A stretch of DNA of 55,579 bases, taken from contig NZ_JAAVAU010000027.1 in NCBI RefSeq assembly GCF_014803895.1, positions 1 through 55,579 of the forward strand, written 5' to 3'. Below the pieces are notes generated by a model. That model did not search any database and had not been told where the DNA came from. It worked only from the letters and a program-made list of their open reading frames with translations. Position 1 is the stretch's first letter; each line of letters begins with the position of its first letter. Positions 43,800-51,801 of this stretch are shown here, piece by piece. This DNA comes from Lactobacillus sp. (GTDB lineage Bacteria; Bacillota; Bacilli; Lactobacillales; Lactobacillaceae). The position numbers and the translations under genes are program-made.

Positions 43800-44129
43800 A
43801 TGACTTTAAATATTCCTTTTGATGATCACAAATTATTAAAGAGAGAATATTATTGCGGATATATCGAAGTATTACCTAGTGATAAAATTTTTGAAGACGT
43901 TAAAAATCTTGATGTTTTGGATTTGGCTGAAAAATATCTTGAATTAGATGGTGCAGCTGGCAGTATCTCTTTCATGAATCATTTAGTTTATACTGGTGAT
44001 GAAAAAGCTTATTTTTTAGGCATGGATACTGAGAATTTACATGCAAGACCAGAAGATGAACTTGCTTATGTAAACGAATCGTTGATTGCAATGAATCAAG
44101 AAATTAGAAAGTTGAATGGTGAAAAATAA
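43800..44129 (+). CDS. Small acidic protein, possible antirestriction-like
   Basis: The 109-residue protein is acidic and contains GYIEVLPSDKIFEDVKNLD and DGAAGSISFMNHLVYTGDEK. No ribosome-binding site stands out before the ATG. Overlaps the frame of the next gene. Not recognised; the composition and plasmid setting are shared by several anti-defence proteins, but nothing specific supports that. Confidence 0.5.
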   Translation: MTLNIPFDDHKLLKREYYCGYIEVLPSDKIFEDVKNLDVLDLAEKYLELDGAAGSISFMNHLVYTGDEKAYFLGMDTENLHARPEDELAYVNESLIAMNQEIRKLNGEK

Positions 44130-44130
44130 A

Positions 44131-44520
44131 ATGAGTGTGATGAAACCAAATGAAATTGTAGATAATGGCCCAAGCCGTATGTCACTGTACAGGCTTTACA
44201 ATGAATACTCAGACGACGTTAGCGAAATCATTAATGATTATATTGATGATTATATTGATGATGTTCATAAGATATCTCTAGCTGGAAAGTATATGGATTT
44301 TTGGGATATGTGCGATTATGTTAGAAAAAGAATGATGGATAGATTATTTATATATCTTGATGGTGATTTAAATCAAATTAACAAAACTGGTGATAAACAA
44401 GCTGTTGAAGAATTGCTTAACAAAAGTGGTTGGAAAGTAATACATAAAGAACGTAATGGTAGTATTTTTAGACATGCGTTTTTATGGCTAAGTATACGAC
44501 CATATGTGATAGCTAAATAA
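44131..44520 (+). CDS. Unknown 129-residue protein
   Basis: ATG at 44131 lies directly behind the previous stop (an upstream ATG at 44116 overlaps it). The product is acidic in the first half (NDYIDDYIDDVHK) and basic at the end. It has no membrane segment and is not recognised. Twenty-seven bases around its start (AATTAGAAAGTTGAATGGTG...) occur again at 44547, behind the gene. Confidence 0.5.
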   Translation: MSVMKPNEIVDNGPSRMSLYRLYNEYSDDVSEIINDYIDDYIDDVHKISLAGKYMDFWDMCDYVRKRMMDRLFIYLDGDLNQINKTGDKQAVEELLNKSGWKVIHKERNGSIFRHAFLWLSIRPYVIAK

Positions 44521-44770
44521 GAGTTATTTAGAGCACTAGATACTATGAATTAGAAAGTTGAATGGTGAAAAATTATTAGATATGATCTTGGTGAAGTTGG
44601 AGCTAATATGCCTTCGCAATTCTTTGAAAGTATAGATGGACAGCAGAATTTTTGGGTATGAGCGTTAAAGAACTTAAAGTTTTACCTTCAGGTAGTCAAG
44701 TTACTGATAAGAATGGTAAGAGGTGGATTCTTTGGATAGGAATGGTGTAGTTTGAAAAATATGCAAAAGT
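44521..44770 (+). pseudogene. Duplicated remnant
   Basis: The block AATTAGAAAGTTGAATGGTGAAAAAT (44102-44128) is repeated at 44547-44573. After it come short broken frames (for example SQFFESIDGQQNFWV, then a stop). A 30-codon frame at 44658-44750 (MSVKELKVLPSGSQVTDKNG...) also lies here. It looks like the decayed end of a duplicated gene; the 30-codon frame has no clear ribosome-binding site. Confidence 0.45.
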
Positions 44771-45517
44771 ATGAGAAAACCCAAGATAAACAAGAGTGTG
44801 CGCAACATTATCTTGAAAAACTTTTCATTAGTAGAATTTTTGAAGGAAAATGAGGAAAAATTTGTGGAAGAAAAATCAGAGATAATCTACGTACCCATGC
44901 CAGTAATGAATACAAAACAGGCTAGGCTAACTAAGCATTATAAATTTGTGAGATACACTAATTATGTTTTGCAGTTTATTGGAGTTTTTATCGGAATATG
45001 GCTATTTTTAGAACTAAGTCCTGAAGTAATCAAAGCTGGAGTTTTGAGTAAAAAGCAACTAATCACCAACATGATGCTTTATCTATGGCTAACTTGCATG
45101 GTTGTAACAGTAGTATTTTCATTAATCATCCTAACAATTATTAGATCAACTAGATTTTCAGTAATTACTTTTTGGGGCCATTGGCCAGTAAAAGGTGAGC
45201 ATTTTTTTGAGGATAAAGCTAAACTTGAGCAAGTAATTGCTAGTTCAAGTACTAGTAAAGACATTCGTTCATTTAAAGGTGCATGGATTTTTAACATTGT
45301 TTTGACTATTTTGGCATTCATTTTGATTACTAGGCAAAGTACTTCAGCATTTATGCTTTCAATGGCAAGAATTTGGATGATAGCGATTATTATTGATGGC
45401 TTATTTAATTTATGGGTTCAAGTAGTTTTTGATGATTTGAAATTTACCATTGCGAAAATTACAGATCCTAAACACTACCTATCGTTCGCAAAAACTCGGA
45501 ATAAATTCCCATTGTAG
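44771..45517 (+). CDS. Four-span membrane protein, unknown
   Basis: The 248-residue protein has a charged N-terminal 60 residues and four membrane segments (about 63-83, 100-125, 172-190, 198-218). The ribosome-binding site is weak. No family is recognised. It is followed by a GGATGC-type terminator (45542-45570). Confidence 0.55.
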   Translation: MRKPKINKSVRNIILKNFSLVEFLKENEEKFVEEKSEIIYVPMPVMNTKQARLTKHYKFVRYTNYVLQFIGVFIGIWLFLELSPEVIKAGVLSKKQLITNMMLYLWLTCMVVTVVFSLIILTIIRSTRFSVITFWGHWPVKGEHFFEDKAKLEQVIASSSTSKDIRSFKGAWIFNIVLTILAFILITRQSTSAFMLSMARIWMIAIIIDGLFNLWVQVVFDDLKFTIAKITDPKHYLSFAKTRNKFPL

Positions 45518-45541
45518 TTCATTAACTAAATAAATATTTTT

Positions 45542-45570
45542 AAGGGATGCAGAATTGCATTCCTTTTTGT
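45542..45570 (+). terminator. AAGGGATGCA / TTGCATTCCTTTTT terminator
   Basis: GGATGC-core hairpin with a five-T run, between a membrane protein gene and the paralogous pair. Confidence 0.75.
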
Positions 45571-45612
45571 GTTACTTATTAATTTTGAATATTGGCTTGT
45601 GGAGGTAAAGAA

Positions 45613-46050
45613 ATGCATAAAAGGGTAGCAGTTGTTCCTGTGCAGACTCAACAAGGTTGGATGTATCAGGATGGGTCAGTTATTGATGCAGAGGGATTGA
45701 AAGTATTTCTTGTTGCATTTAATGATTTAAGTAAGAAGATAGCATATATTGCTATTTTTGACGTAGAAACTGGGAGTTTGATTGATGAAGTAAATTTAAT
45801 TCCTGAGGATATTCCAATAATTAATAAGACTGGTGGTTTAACTGAGAATACTTGGGCTAGGGTTTGCTTGAAAATAACTGGTATCAGTATGTGGTATAAA
45901 GCACGCAATAGTAAAGATGTAAAAGAAGCAAGACTACAGGAATTGAATCGAATGAAAGACGATAGACCACCAATTTTCTATCTAGATAAAGATGATCCTA
46001 AACTTTATGAAAAAATTAAGAGGATTAAAAATCAAAATTTAAATTTATAA
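45613..46050 (+). CDS. Unknown protein, first of a paralogous pair
   Basis: Start at ATG 45613 behind GGAGG. The 145-residue protein (KRVAVVPVQTQQGWMYQDGS...) shares its layout with the next gene: VxPVxTxxGW near the start, IAIFDxxTGSxIxEV in the middle and RPPxFYLxxDDPxLYxKI at the end. Soluble, mixed alpha/beta, function unknown. Recent tandem duplication with divergence. Confidence 0.65.
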   Translation: MHKRVAVVPVQTQQGWMYQDGSVIDAEGLKVFLVAFNDLSKKIAYIAIFDVETGSLIDEVNLIPEDIPIINKTGGLTENTWARVCLKITGISMWYKARNSKDVKEARLQELNRMKDDRPPIFYLDKDDPKLYEKIKRIKNQNLNL

Positions 46051-46061
46051 GAGGGAAAAAT

Positions 46062-46505
46062 ATGGATGATAAATATCAAAATATAGCAGTTATTCCTGTT
46101 ATTACTGATAAAGGTTGGAAGTATATGAATGGTCAAGTATTCAACATTGACGGTTTAGAACTGTTTGTAATTGCTACCGACGGAATCAATTATGATAAGT
46201 CTATGGCTATCTTTGACTTAATAACAGGGAGCTTTATTATTGAAGTGCCATTGAGTGAAGTGGATTTTTTATTAATGAATGAAAGTGGACATGTAACTAA
46301 AAGTACATGGAATGTATTAGAGCAAACTATGCATGAAATTGTATCAGAATTTCGAAAATGGGGTTCTAAGAAGCTTCACAAGTATCGGCAGTTAGATTTA
46401 AGCAGTATCAATAAAAAACGTCCACCACTCTACTATTTAAGACGTGATGATCCTGAGCTATACGATAAAATTAGAGAAATTGAAGCAGAATATAATGGAG
46501 TATGA
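46062..46505 (+). CDS. Unknown protein, second of a paralogous pair
   Basis: AGAGGG precedes the ATG; 11 bases separate it from its paralogue, so they form an operon. The 147-residue protein has the same three conserved blocks (IAVIPVITDKGW, MAIFDLITGSF, RPPLYYLRRDDPELYDKI). The conserved C-terminal PP-x-YYL-x-x-DDP motif could be a binding site. Not recognised. Confidence 0.65.
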   Translation: MDDKYQNIAVIPVITDKGWKYMNGQVFNIDGLELFVIATDGINYDKSMAIFDLITGSFIIEVPLSEVDFLLMNESGHVTKSTWNVLEQTMHEIVSEFRKWGSKKLHKYRQLDLSSINKKRPPLYYLRRDDPELYDKIREIEAEYNGV

Positions 46506-46642
46506 TGAAGATTAGGAAAGTAAGAAAGCTAATGTTAGATAAAATATAATTTTGAATTTGGGATGGTTAGAAAGTTCAATTATTTAGATGTTATATATAA
46601 GTTAGAATCAAACTAGAAATCTAGAAATATAGAAGTATTACA

Positions 46643-46670
46643 GGGGATGCATAATTGCATCTCTTTTTTA
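46643..46670 (+). terminator. GGGGATGCA / TGCATCTC terminator
   Basis: GGATGC-core hairpin with six T, ending only 14 bases before the start of the methyltransferase gene. The 140 bases before it hold no gene. Confidence 0.7.
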
Positions 46671-46683
46671 TATGGAGAAAAAT

Positions 46684-47625
46684 ATGCGAAGCAGCAAAGA
46701 CTTGAGTAATGCTAAGAGTAGCAAAAAGGATGAATTCTATACCTCTTATCATGATATAGAACTTGAGATTGAAAACTATAAAAGCCAATTAAAGGCTAAG
46801 GTGGTGATCTGTAACTGTAACGATTCGTTAAAAAGTAATTTTACTAAATATTTTCTAGATAACTTTAACCGTTTGAGCTTGAAGAGACTAATATGTATTA
46901 GTTATGGTCATTTATCAAATCAACATGGGTATGTTTTGGATAAGAAAAAAGGCTTAAAGCCTAGTATTCAAACTTTACAGGGCGATGGTGATTTTAAATC
47001 AGATGAAAGTATCTATTACTTAAAGCAAGCAGATGTAGTGGTTACTAATCCACCCTTTTCACTGTTTAGGCAATTTTTAAGTATTTTAAGTAAATACAAG
47101 AAGAAATTTATTATTTTAGGCAATGTTAATGCTTTGACTTATAAAGAAGTATTTTCTTTGATTTTGAAAAATCAATTATGGTTAGGTGCTAGTATTCACT
47201 CAAGTGATAGAGAATTTAAGGTTCCAAGTGATTATCCGTTAGCTGCTTATGGAAGTCGAAGGGATGCTAATGGTGTCGGATATATACGTGTTACTGGGGT
47301 CAGGTGGTTTACTAATGTTAATTATTTGCAGCGATACAAGAAATTAGTATTAAAGCAAGACTATAATCCTAATGATTATCCGAATTATGATAATTACAAT
47401 GCTATCGAAGTGGGTCGAGTAGCAAACATTCCTAGAAATTATGATGGAGTAATGGGGGTTCCAATAACTTTTATGGATAAATTTAATCCTGAACAATTTA
47501 AAATCTTAGGTCTGGATAGACACGTGGCTCCTAAGGAATCTTTAAAAGGTGGAAGATTAGCTGTTTATGGAAAAAGAAAATACGCCCGTATTTTAATCAA
47601 GAGAATTTTGAATGATAGTAAATAA
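46684..47625 (+). CDS. Adenine-specific methyltransferase, EcoRI-methylase family
   Basis: ATG 46684 has GGAG six bases upstream. The 313-residue protein resembles the adenine methylases related to M.EcoRI: an N-terminal DEFYTSYHDIELE block, VVICNCNDSLKSNF for the cofactor site, and VVTNPPFSLFRQF with the catalytic NPPF near residue 122. It transfers a methyl group from S-adenosylmethionine to adenine N6. No partner endonuclease is visible, so it probably protects the plasmid from host restriction or regulates. Confidence 0.85.
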   Translation: MRSSKDLSNAKSSKKDEFYTSYHDIELEIENYKSQLKAKVVICNCNDSLKSNFTKYFLDNFNRLSLKRLICISYGHLSNQHGYVLDKKKGLKPSIQTLQGDGDFKSDESIYYLKQADVVVTNPPFSLFRQFLSILSKYKKKFIILGNVNALTYKEVFSLILKNQLWLGASIHSSDREFKVPSDYPLAAYGSRRDANGVGYIRVTGVRWFTNVNYLQRYKKLVLKQDYNPNDYPNYDNYNAIEVGRVANIPRNYDGVMGVPITFMDKFNPEQFKILGLDRHVAPKESLKGGRLAVYGKRKYARILIKRILNDSK

Positions 47626-47661
47626 TAAATTTTTTAACAGTAAAACTTGAAAGGAAGATAA

Positions 47662-48509
47662 TTGAAACCTATTTTAAAATACCCAGGTGGTAAGCAACGT
47701 GAGTTGAAGTACTATCTGAAATATATACCAAGATTTAAAAAATACTATGAACCATTTTTGGGGGGGGTGGAGCAACGTACTTTGCACTGCAGCCTAAAAA
47801 AGCGAGGCTAGGAGACATCAATAATCGTTTGATTAAGTTCTACCTTAATCTGGTAAACAACTATCCTACGGTTAAAGATGAGATTTCTCACTTATCAAAG
47901 GAATATGAAGAAAATAGACAAATTGAGGGCGGTGATAGTAGAAGAAATAGTGATATGTATTATCGAGTGAGAGATATGTTTAATGGAAAAGCAGAACCTA
48001 CCTTAGATTTTGCTACTATTTACTACGTTATCAATCACTTAGCATATTCAGGAATAATTAGATACAACAAAAAGGGAGAGTACAATATTGCATATGGCTG
48101 GTATGCACATTTGAACTCGTCCTTATTAACTGATGAGCATTATGAATTACTAAAAACAGCAGAAATTAATAAAGAATCCTATGAAAAGTCTTTTGAGCAA
48201 GCAAGTTCAAAAGACTTTATTTTTTTAGATCCACCATATGATTGTACATATTCAAGTTATGGAAACCTGCAGTTTATTGGTGACTTTAAAGAAGATGAAC
48301 ATCGAAAGTTAGCACAAGATTTTAAAAATTTATCTGCTAAAGCATTAATGATCATTGCTGCTACTGATTTAACTAAGGAGCTATATGCACCTTATGTTCA
48401 AGATGAATACAGAAAAAATTATTCTTTGAATATCAAAAATAGATTTCAACTTGGTGCAGAGCACTTGGTTGTAGCGAATTATGATATTCGTGAAATAGAG
48501 AGAAGTTAA
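47662..48509 (+). pseudogene. Dam-like adenine methylase, frameshifted at eight G
   Basis: The frame opens at TTG 47662 (AAGGAAG upstream) with KPILKYPGGKQRELKYYL and KYYEPF, the cofactor site of D12-class (Dam-like) methylases. At 47760-47767 a run of eight G shifts the frame. The rest (GATYFALQPKKARLGDINN..., then DPPY in FIFLDPPYDC, to 48509) continues in another frame. Adding one G or removing two restores a full-length enzyme with FLGGG. This is either a true frameshift mutation, phase variation by slippage, or a sequencing error. Both halves are otherwise undamaged, which favours recent or reversible loss. Confidence 0.8.
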
Positions 48510-48512
48510 AAA

Positions 48513-48743
48513 ATGGACGAAAAAGAAAAGCAACAAAAATTTAAAAAAATTAACAAGGATTTTGCAATGATGACAAAACCATTATTGAATATAGTAGCTT
48601 CTGAATATTTTCCAGAGTTGAGTTATGAGGAATTAGACAAACTTCTTTTGGAAGACGATACAGTTAGTTCAATTGTTAAGTTGACGAAATCAAGTAGTTC
48701 CGATGACATTAACAACTATATGGACAAGAAGCTGGAGAAGTAA
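48513..48743 (+). CDS. Small charged protein between methyltransferases
   Basis: The 76-residue soluble protein starts MDEKEKQQKFKKINKDFAMM, with 3 bases between it and the previous stop. It is followed by the cytosine methylase 3 bases later, so the three are co-transcribed and probably translationally coupled. Helical, no recognised family. It could be an accessory to one of the methylases. Confidence 0.55.
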   Translation: MDEKEKQQKFKKINKDFAMMTKPLLNIVASEYFPELSYEELDKLLLEDDTVSSIVKLTKSSSSDDINNYMDKKLEK

Positions 48744-48746
48744 ACA

Positions 48747-49895
48747 ATGCAATTTATAGATATGTTTGCTGGTATCGGTGGCTTTAGAACAGGTTTAGAA
48801 AATGCCGGACATACTTGTGTTGGATATATAGAAATAGATAAATTTGCAAGACAAAGTTATGAAGCTATTTATGATACGAGAGGAGAATTTACAGCTTATG
48901 ATATTCAAAAAGTTCAAGGGGGGGAACTCCCAAGCGCTAAAATCTGGACATTTGGAAGTCCATGCCAAGATATTAGTATTGCTGGAAAGGGACTTGGAAT
49001 TGTCAAGGGAAAAAGAAGCTCTATGTTTTTTGAAGTTATCAGATTACTTAAAGAAAGAATTGAAAACAAAAAGACGCTACCTACCTATCTCATCATGGAA
49101 AATGTTAAAAACTTACTTTCCAGCAATCGAGGATGGGATTTTACCAGAGTACTCTTTGAAATGGGCAAAGTCGGGTACGATGCTGAATGGTCAGTTCTCG
49201 ACTCTGCCCAAGTCGTCCCTCAGCACAGGGAGAGAATATATATTGTCGGACATCTTAGAACAGCAAGTTCCAGAAAAGTTTTTCCTATCGAAGGACAAAA
49301 TACAGCAACTTTTGAAGGCTCAAAAGTAGAAACAGTTGGTCATTACGGGGAGAAGAGACACCAAAGCAGTATTGTTTATGATCCTATTGGTACATCCCCA
49401 ACTTTGAGTGCAACAGACTATAAACATCCAGTTAAAGTAGCAGTCAAACAAGTGGGACAATTATGGAAAGGCGGTAGCTTTGGTGGCAATCCCCAAAGAG
49501 GAAGAGTTTATAGTACTGCTGGCGCATCTCCGACTTTAGGTACAATGCAAGGTGGTGGACTTGAACCCAAAATAGTAGTTAAACCATGCTTAACTCCAGA
49601 TAGAATAAAAAAGCGTCAAAATGGTAGACGCTTTAAAAATAATGATGATCCTAGTTTTACTATTACAGTTGAAGATAGAAATGGTGTAATGATTGCTAAC
49701 AAAGGAGAGATTGCTATTAGAAAGTTAACGCCGTTGGAATGTTGGAGACTGCAAGGATTTAGTGATGAACAATTTTATAAAGCAAAGCAAGCCGGAGTCA
49801 GTGATAGCCAGTTATATAAACAAGCAGGTAATGCAGTAACTACTAAAGTTGTTGAAGCAATAGGTAGAAAACTATATGAGGTTAATAAGTATTGA
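48747..49895 (+). CDS. dcm: DNA (cytosine-5) methyltransferase
   Basis: The 382-residue enzyme has the ordered C5-methylase motifs: I MFAGIGGFRTGL (residues 6-17), IV GSPCQD with the catalytic C73, VI ENV (118-120), VIII QHRERIYIVG (159-168) and X GNAVTTKV near the end. A target-recognition region lies at about 190-310. It overlaps the next methylase gene by 4 bases (TTGA). No restriction partner is visible. Intact by all motifs. Confidence 0.93.
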   Translation: MQFIDMFAGIGGFRTGLENAGHTCVGYIEIDKFARQSYEAIYDTRGEFTAYDIQKVQGGELPSAKIWTFGSPCQDISIAGKGLGIVKGKRSSMFFEVIRLLKERIENKKTLPTYLIMENVKNLLSSNRGWDFTRVLFEMGKVGYDAEWSVLDSAQVVPQHRERIYIVGHLRTASSRKVFPIEGQNTATFEGSKVETVGHYGEKRHQSSIVYDPIGTSPTLSATDYKHPVKVAVKQVGQLWKGGSFGGNPQRGRVYSTAGASPTLGTMQGGGLEPKIVVKPCLTPDRIKKRQNGRRFKNNDDPSFTITVEDRNGVMIANKGEIAIRKLTPLECWRLQGFSDEQFYKAKQAGVSDSQLYKQAGNAVTTKVVEAIGRKLYEVNKY

Positions 49896-50638
49896 TTAGA
49901 TTAGTTAATGATAATTGCTTGAATGCAATGAAAGATATTCCAGATGAGTCAGTAGATATGATACTTGCTGACTTACCCTATGGAATTATTAGAAATGATT
50001 GGGATGTGATGATTCCTTTAGCTAAATTATGGGAGCAATATGACCGCATTATCAAAGAACACGGTTGTATTGCTCTTTTTGGTACAGAAAAATTTTCTAC
50101 TAAGTTGGCAGCAAGTAATTTAAAAGAATTTAGATATCGCTGGTATTGGGAAAAGAATAATCCAGTAGGTTTTTTAAATGCTAACAGGATGCCACTTAAA
50201 AATATTGAAGAAATTAATATTTTTTATAAACATTTACCGACATATAATCCAGTAATGACTAAGGGAAAGCCCTATGTTACGACTTCACACAATTCCAGCT
50301 CTAATTATGATGCGAAAAAGAGTCATGTAACTATAAACGATGGTGTGAGGTTTCCAAAACAAGTAATACATGTTAGAAATGATAATATGCATCAGGTACA
50401 CCCTACGCAAAAACCAGTTGAGTTACTTGAATATTTGATTCAGACATATACAAATGAATATGACGTTGTTTTGGATAATACTATGGGTAGTGGTAGTACT
50501 GGTGTAGCAGCAATAAATTTAAATCGAGATTTCATCGGAATGGAGATACAGCAAAACTATTTTGAAATAGCAAAAGATAGAATTAAAAAAGCAATAACTG
50601 AAAAAGTGACTATTGCTTCGGCTACTGTAAACGAGTAA
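49892..50638 (+). CDS. Site-specific DNA methyltransferase, DLPY class
   Basis: It begins with TTG overlapping the cytosine methylase stop; GAGG about 10 bases upstream supports it. The 248-residue enzyme has the catalytic DLPYG at 27-31, a short recognition region, HPTQKPVELLEYLI near 170 and the cofactor motif TMGSGSTGVAA near 197-207. Motif IV before motif I is the beta order typical of N4-cytosine or N6-adenine methylases. It is the last gene of a methylase operon. Confidence 0.9.
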   Translation: MIRLVNDNCLNAMKDIPDESVDMILADLPYGIIRNDWDVMIPLAKLWEQYDRIIKEHGCIALFGTEKFSTKLAASNLKEFRYRWYWEKNNPVGFLNANRMPLKNIEEINIFYKHLPTYNPVMTKGKPYVTTSHNSSSNYDAKKSHVTINDGVRFPKQVIHVRNDNMHQVHPTQKPVELLEYLIQTYTNEYDVVLDNTMGSGSTGVAAINLNRDFIGMEIQQNYFEIAKDRIKKAITEKVTIASATVNE

Positions 50639-50643
50639 GCTTA

Positions 50644-50863
50644 AATATAGGACAGGAAAACTGTCTATATTCTTTTAACTTCCATCAAGATATTGATGTT
50701 AAATATATATCATGTAGATCTAAGAGGAATCCTAGTATTCCTCTTTTTTGTTTGTCTAATCAAATTTAGCTAAATGATATATTTAAGATATAATTATTTG
50801 TGGCCAAAGTATTATATACTTTAATGAATAGGGATGCTCCTTAAATGGGGCATCCCTATTTTT
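50644..50863 (+). terminator. Three successive hairpins behind methylase operon
   Basis: ATATAGGACAG/CTGTCTATAT (50644-50676), AAGAGGAAT/ATTCCTCTTTTTT (50722-50749) and AATAGGGATGC/GCATCCCTATTTTTT (50827-50863), the last again with the GGATGC core. No gene lies in 50639-50951. Confidence 0.7.
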
Positions 50864-50951
50864 GTGTGCATATTTTTATCGATTCTGACTTTTCCAGCTT
50901 TTTTAAAAATAGCTAGTAAAATTTAGTTTATAGGTGAAATAGGAGGTTTTT

Positions 50952-51338
50952 ATGAAAACAAATGAAATGCTTCAAATCTTTGATCCTGAAAAGTTTTTCT
51001 GGGATAAGGCTGCTGACACTTTGAAATTATATTACTCACAAAATGTAGCAAATATACCTACACTCAGATATGCCTTTGATTATGATAAGGAAAAGAAACA
51101 GTTTGTGTACTACGTTGGGCTGACCATTGAAAATGAGTTTTTTGGTAACTTAGAAATAATATTGCCGATTATCCGAGCATCTACTCCTCAAAAAGCTAAA
51201 GCAGACCAAAAGTACATGCGTGAAGATAGCGACTTGGTAAGTACCATAAGTTTTGCTTTTGGGGTACTTGGAGCTAAAAGTTTAAAGTTAGTCGAGCTTT
51301 CTGGTAAAGAACGTATTATTTTACTAAAAATTAAGTAG
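50952..51338 (+). CDS. Unknown 128-residue protein
   Basis: AGGAGG stands 7-8 bases before the ATG. The soluble protein (MKTNEMLQIFDPEKFFWDKA...) has mixed strands and helices (YAFDYDKEKKQFVYYVGLTI; a GKERIILLKIK end) and no recognised family. It sits alone between two GGATGC-type hairpins. Confidence 0.55.
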   Translation: MKTNEMLQIFDPEKFFWDKAADTLKLYYSQNVANIPTLRYAFDYDKEKKQFVYYVGLTIENEFFGNLEIILPIIRASTPQKAKADQKYMREDSDLVSTISFAFGVLGAKSLKLVELSGKERIILLKIK

Positions 51339-51364
51339 TATAATTTGTAGTTGTTAATGCTTTT

Positions 51365-51401
51365 AGGGATGCTTCGTAATTGAGGTAACCCTATTATTTT
51401 T
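51365..51401 (+). terminator. AGGGATGC-type hairpin, degenerate
   Basis: AGGGATGCTTC with a partly matching GAGGTAACCCT and a later T run. It appears to be a decayed member of the dispersed hairpin series. Confidence 0.5.
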
Positions 51402-51417
51402 TTGTTTATTTAAATTA

Positions 51418-51441
51418 ATTTGTTGAATATATTCAACAAAT
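51418..51441. promoter_or_regulatory. 24-bp perfect palindrome, likely operator
   Basis: ATTTGTTGAATA / TATTCAACAAAT. It overlaps a possible -35 (TTGAAT, 51424) for the small gene at 51502, with -10-like TATATA (51449). A perfect palindrome of this length at a promoter usually marks a repressor site. Confidence 0.6.
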
Positions 51442-51501
51442 ATATTAATATATAAGTGTAAAGAGTTAGTAGATAGTACATAGAAAAGAGATATAAAAAT
51501 T

Positions 51502-51726
51502 ATGCAAGTAAAAGTAGAAACTCAATTTAATCCTTCTGAATATACTCATGAAGACGAACCTGTTGTTTATGTAAATGATACTGCTGTAGGTCATTTAGAA
51601 TGGGATGCAGACCAAGATGGCGGTTCTTGGGTATTTTGGCCATCTGATATTGATGATGGCGTTACTTTGTATGGTACCGTTGAGGAATCACTTTCAGAAA
51701 TCAAGGATAGATACGAAAATCAATAA
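51502..51726 (+). CDS. Small acidic protein upstream of orphan Cas8e
   Basis: The 74-residue protein has about 20 Asp/Glu and few basic residues (HLEWDADQDGGSWVFWPSDI, DRYENQ end), with no membrane segment. Ribosome-binding site GAGAT is modest. Family not recognised. The palindrome at 51418-51441 probably controls it, perhaps together with the Cas8e operon, although a hairpin at 51738-51788 lies between. Acidic dwarf proteins next to anti-defence genes are often inhibitors, which makes it a reasonable anti-CRISPR or antirestriction candidate (inference). Confidence 0.6.
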   Translation: MQVKVETQFNPSEYTHEDEPVVYVNDTAVGHLEWDADQDGGSWVFWPSDIDDGVTLYGTVEESLSEIKDRYENQ

Positions 51727-51737
51727 GTATCAGATTT

Positions 51738-51788
51738 AGCATTAAGCGGTTATCTACTAGATAATTGATTGATGCTTTTATTTTTTAC
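51738..51788 (+). terminator. Terminator before Cas8e operon
   Basis: AGCAT...ATGCT outer stem with inner GGTTATCT/AGATAATTG, followed by TTTTATTTTTT. Confidence 0.6.
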
Positions 51789-51801
51789 GAGGATAAACTA
51801 A

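Noticed and set aside
48844..49329. 161-codon frame inside the cytosine methylase gene
   Set aside because: The other frame has all C5-methylase motifs in order; this one is a shadow.
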